Shown: positions 63,906-64,000 of the stretch, one piece after another
How the letters are laid out: every line of letters begins with the position of its first letter
How positions within the stretch are numbered: the first letter of the stretch is position 1
Notes under the pieces: generated by a model
The model's input: only the letters and a program-made list of their open reading frames with translations
Database searches by the model: none
Told to the model about the DNA's origin: nothing
Made by a program: the position numbers and the translations under genes
Assembly (NCBI RefSeq): GCF_016616235.1
Contig: NZ_CP067100.1
Span: forward strand, 806,001 to 870,000
Reading direction: 5' to 3'
Length of the DNA: 64,000 nucleotides
DNA from: Bradyrhizobium diazoefficiens
Lineage (GTDB): Bacteria; Pseudomonadota; Alphaproteobacteria; Rhizobiales; Xanthobacteraceae

Positions 63906-64000
63906 TGTCGCTGATCGTGCGGGACGCAACACTGGAGGATGCCGCCGACATTCTCGCCATCTACAACTACGCCGCGCTCAACACCACGGCGGTCTGGACC
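63905..64000 (+). CDS. GNAT-family acetyltransferase, N-terminal part (runs off window)
   Basis: First 32 codons: IVRDATLEDAADILAIYNYAALNTTAVW, the start of a phosphinothricin-acetyltransferase-like GNAT protein. Continues past the window. Coupled to the XRE-cupin gene. Confidence 0.82.
   Translation, partial: MSLIVRDATLEDAADILAIYNYAALNTTAVWT

Overview
The window is high-GC alphaproteobacterial chromosome, most probably Bradyrhizobium or a close relative in the Nitrobacteraceae. The reasons are the RegS/RegR redox two-component pair, the GcrA cell-cycle regulator, tandem-domain Dcd, a SAM-II riboswitch before metZ, CobST, and the many long palindromic repeats between genes that are typical of that genus. 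Gene density is high and most genes are ordinary chromosomal housekeeping.

Layout. 1-4.7 kb: end of cobS, cobT (aerobic cobalt chelatase), a Tat-exported phytase/esterase-like protein and an old-yellow-enzyme. 4.7-10 kb is the accessory stretch: a small membrane protein, a complete ISAs1-type insertion sequence sitting inside a palindromic repeat, a PilZ protein, a DUF2235 hydrolase and the decayed remains of an OLD-nuclease plus UvrD-helicase (Gabija-like) defence locus. 10-18 kb: rpmB, DUF3108 protein, a SUV3-type helicase with a long charged tail, an S4-domain protein that seems to start at ACG, fdxA and a CarD regulator. 17.8-19 kb: an HxlR regulator broken by one amber codon, divergent from a glutathione transferase. 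19-26 kb: one leftward operon cyoABCD-surf1-regS-regR. 26-38.6 kb: MFS transporter, M48 protease and SNase-like protein, orphan ABC binding protein, enoyl-CoA hydratase/VOC pair, SDR, polysaccharide deacetylase, BON/OmpA protein and a flippase-like membrane protein. 38.6-45.4 kb: phoR-pstSCAB-phoU-phoB with a Pho box. 45.5-50 kb: gcrA divergent from argD-argF, then hslO and apaG. 50.7-53.7 kb: OpgC-like acyltransferase with two SGNH hydrolases. 53.8-64 kb: SAM-II-controlled metZ, dcd, a PAS protein, MATE exporter, small secreted and enzyme genes, an AraC regulator, an MGMT homologue with Ser in place of the catalytic Cys, tRNA-Gly(CCC), an XRE-cupin regulator and the start of a GNAT acetyltransferase.

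The clearest unexplained signal is a cluster of twelve GANTC sites (the CcrM methylation motif) in about 208 bp of non-coding DNA at 11903-12110, with a second cluster of six in the gcrA-argD intergenic region. Other notable points are the IS target inside a hairpin, the Gabija-like remnant, the ACG start, the PSHR alkyltransferase and the SAM-II/terminator arrangement. All identifications are from reading sequence and translated motifs; no database search was run.
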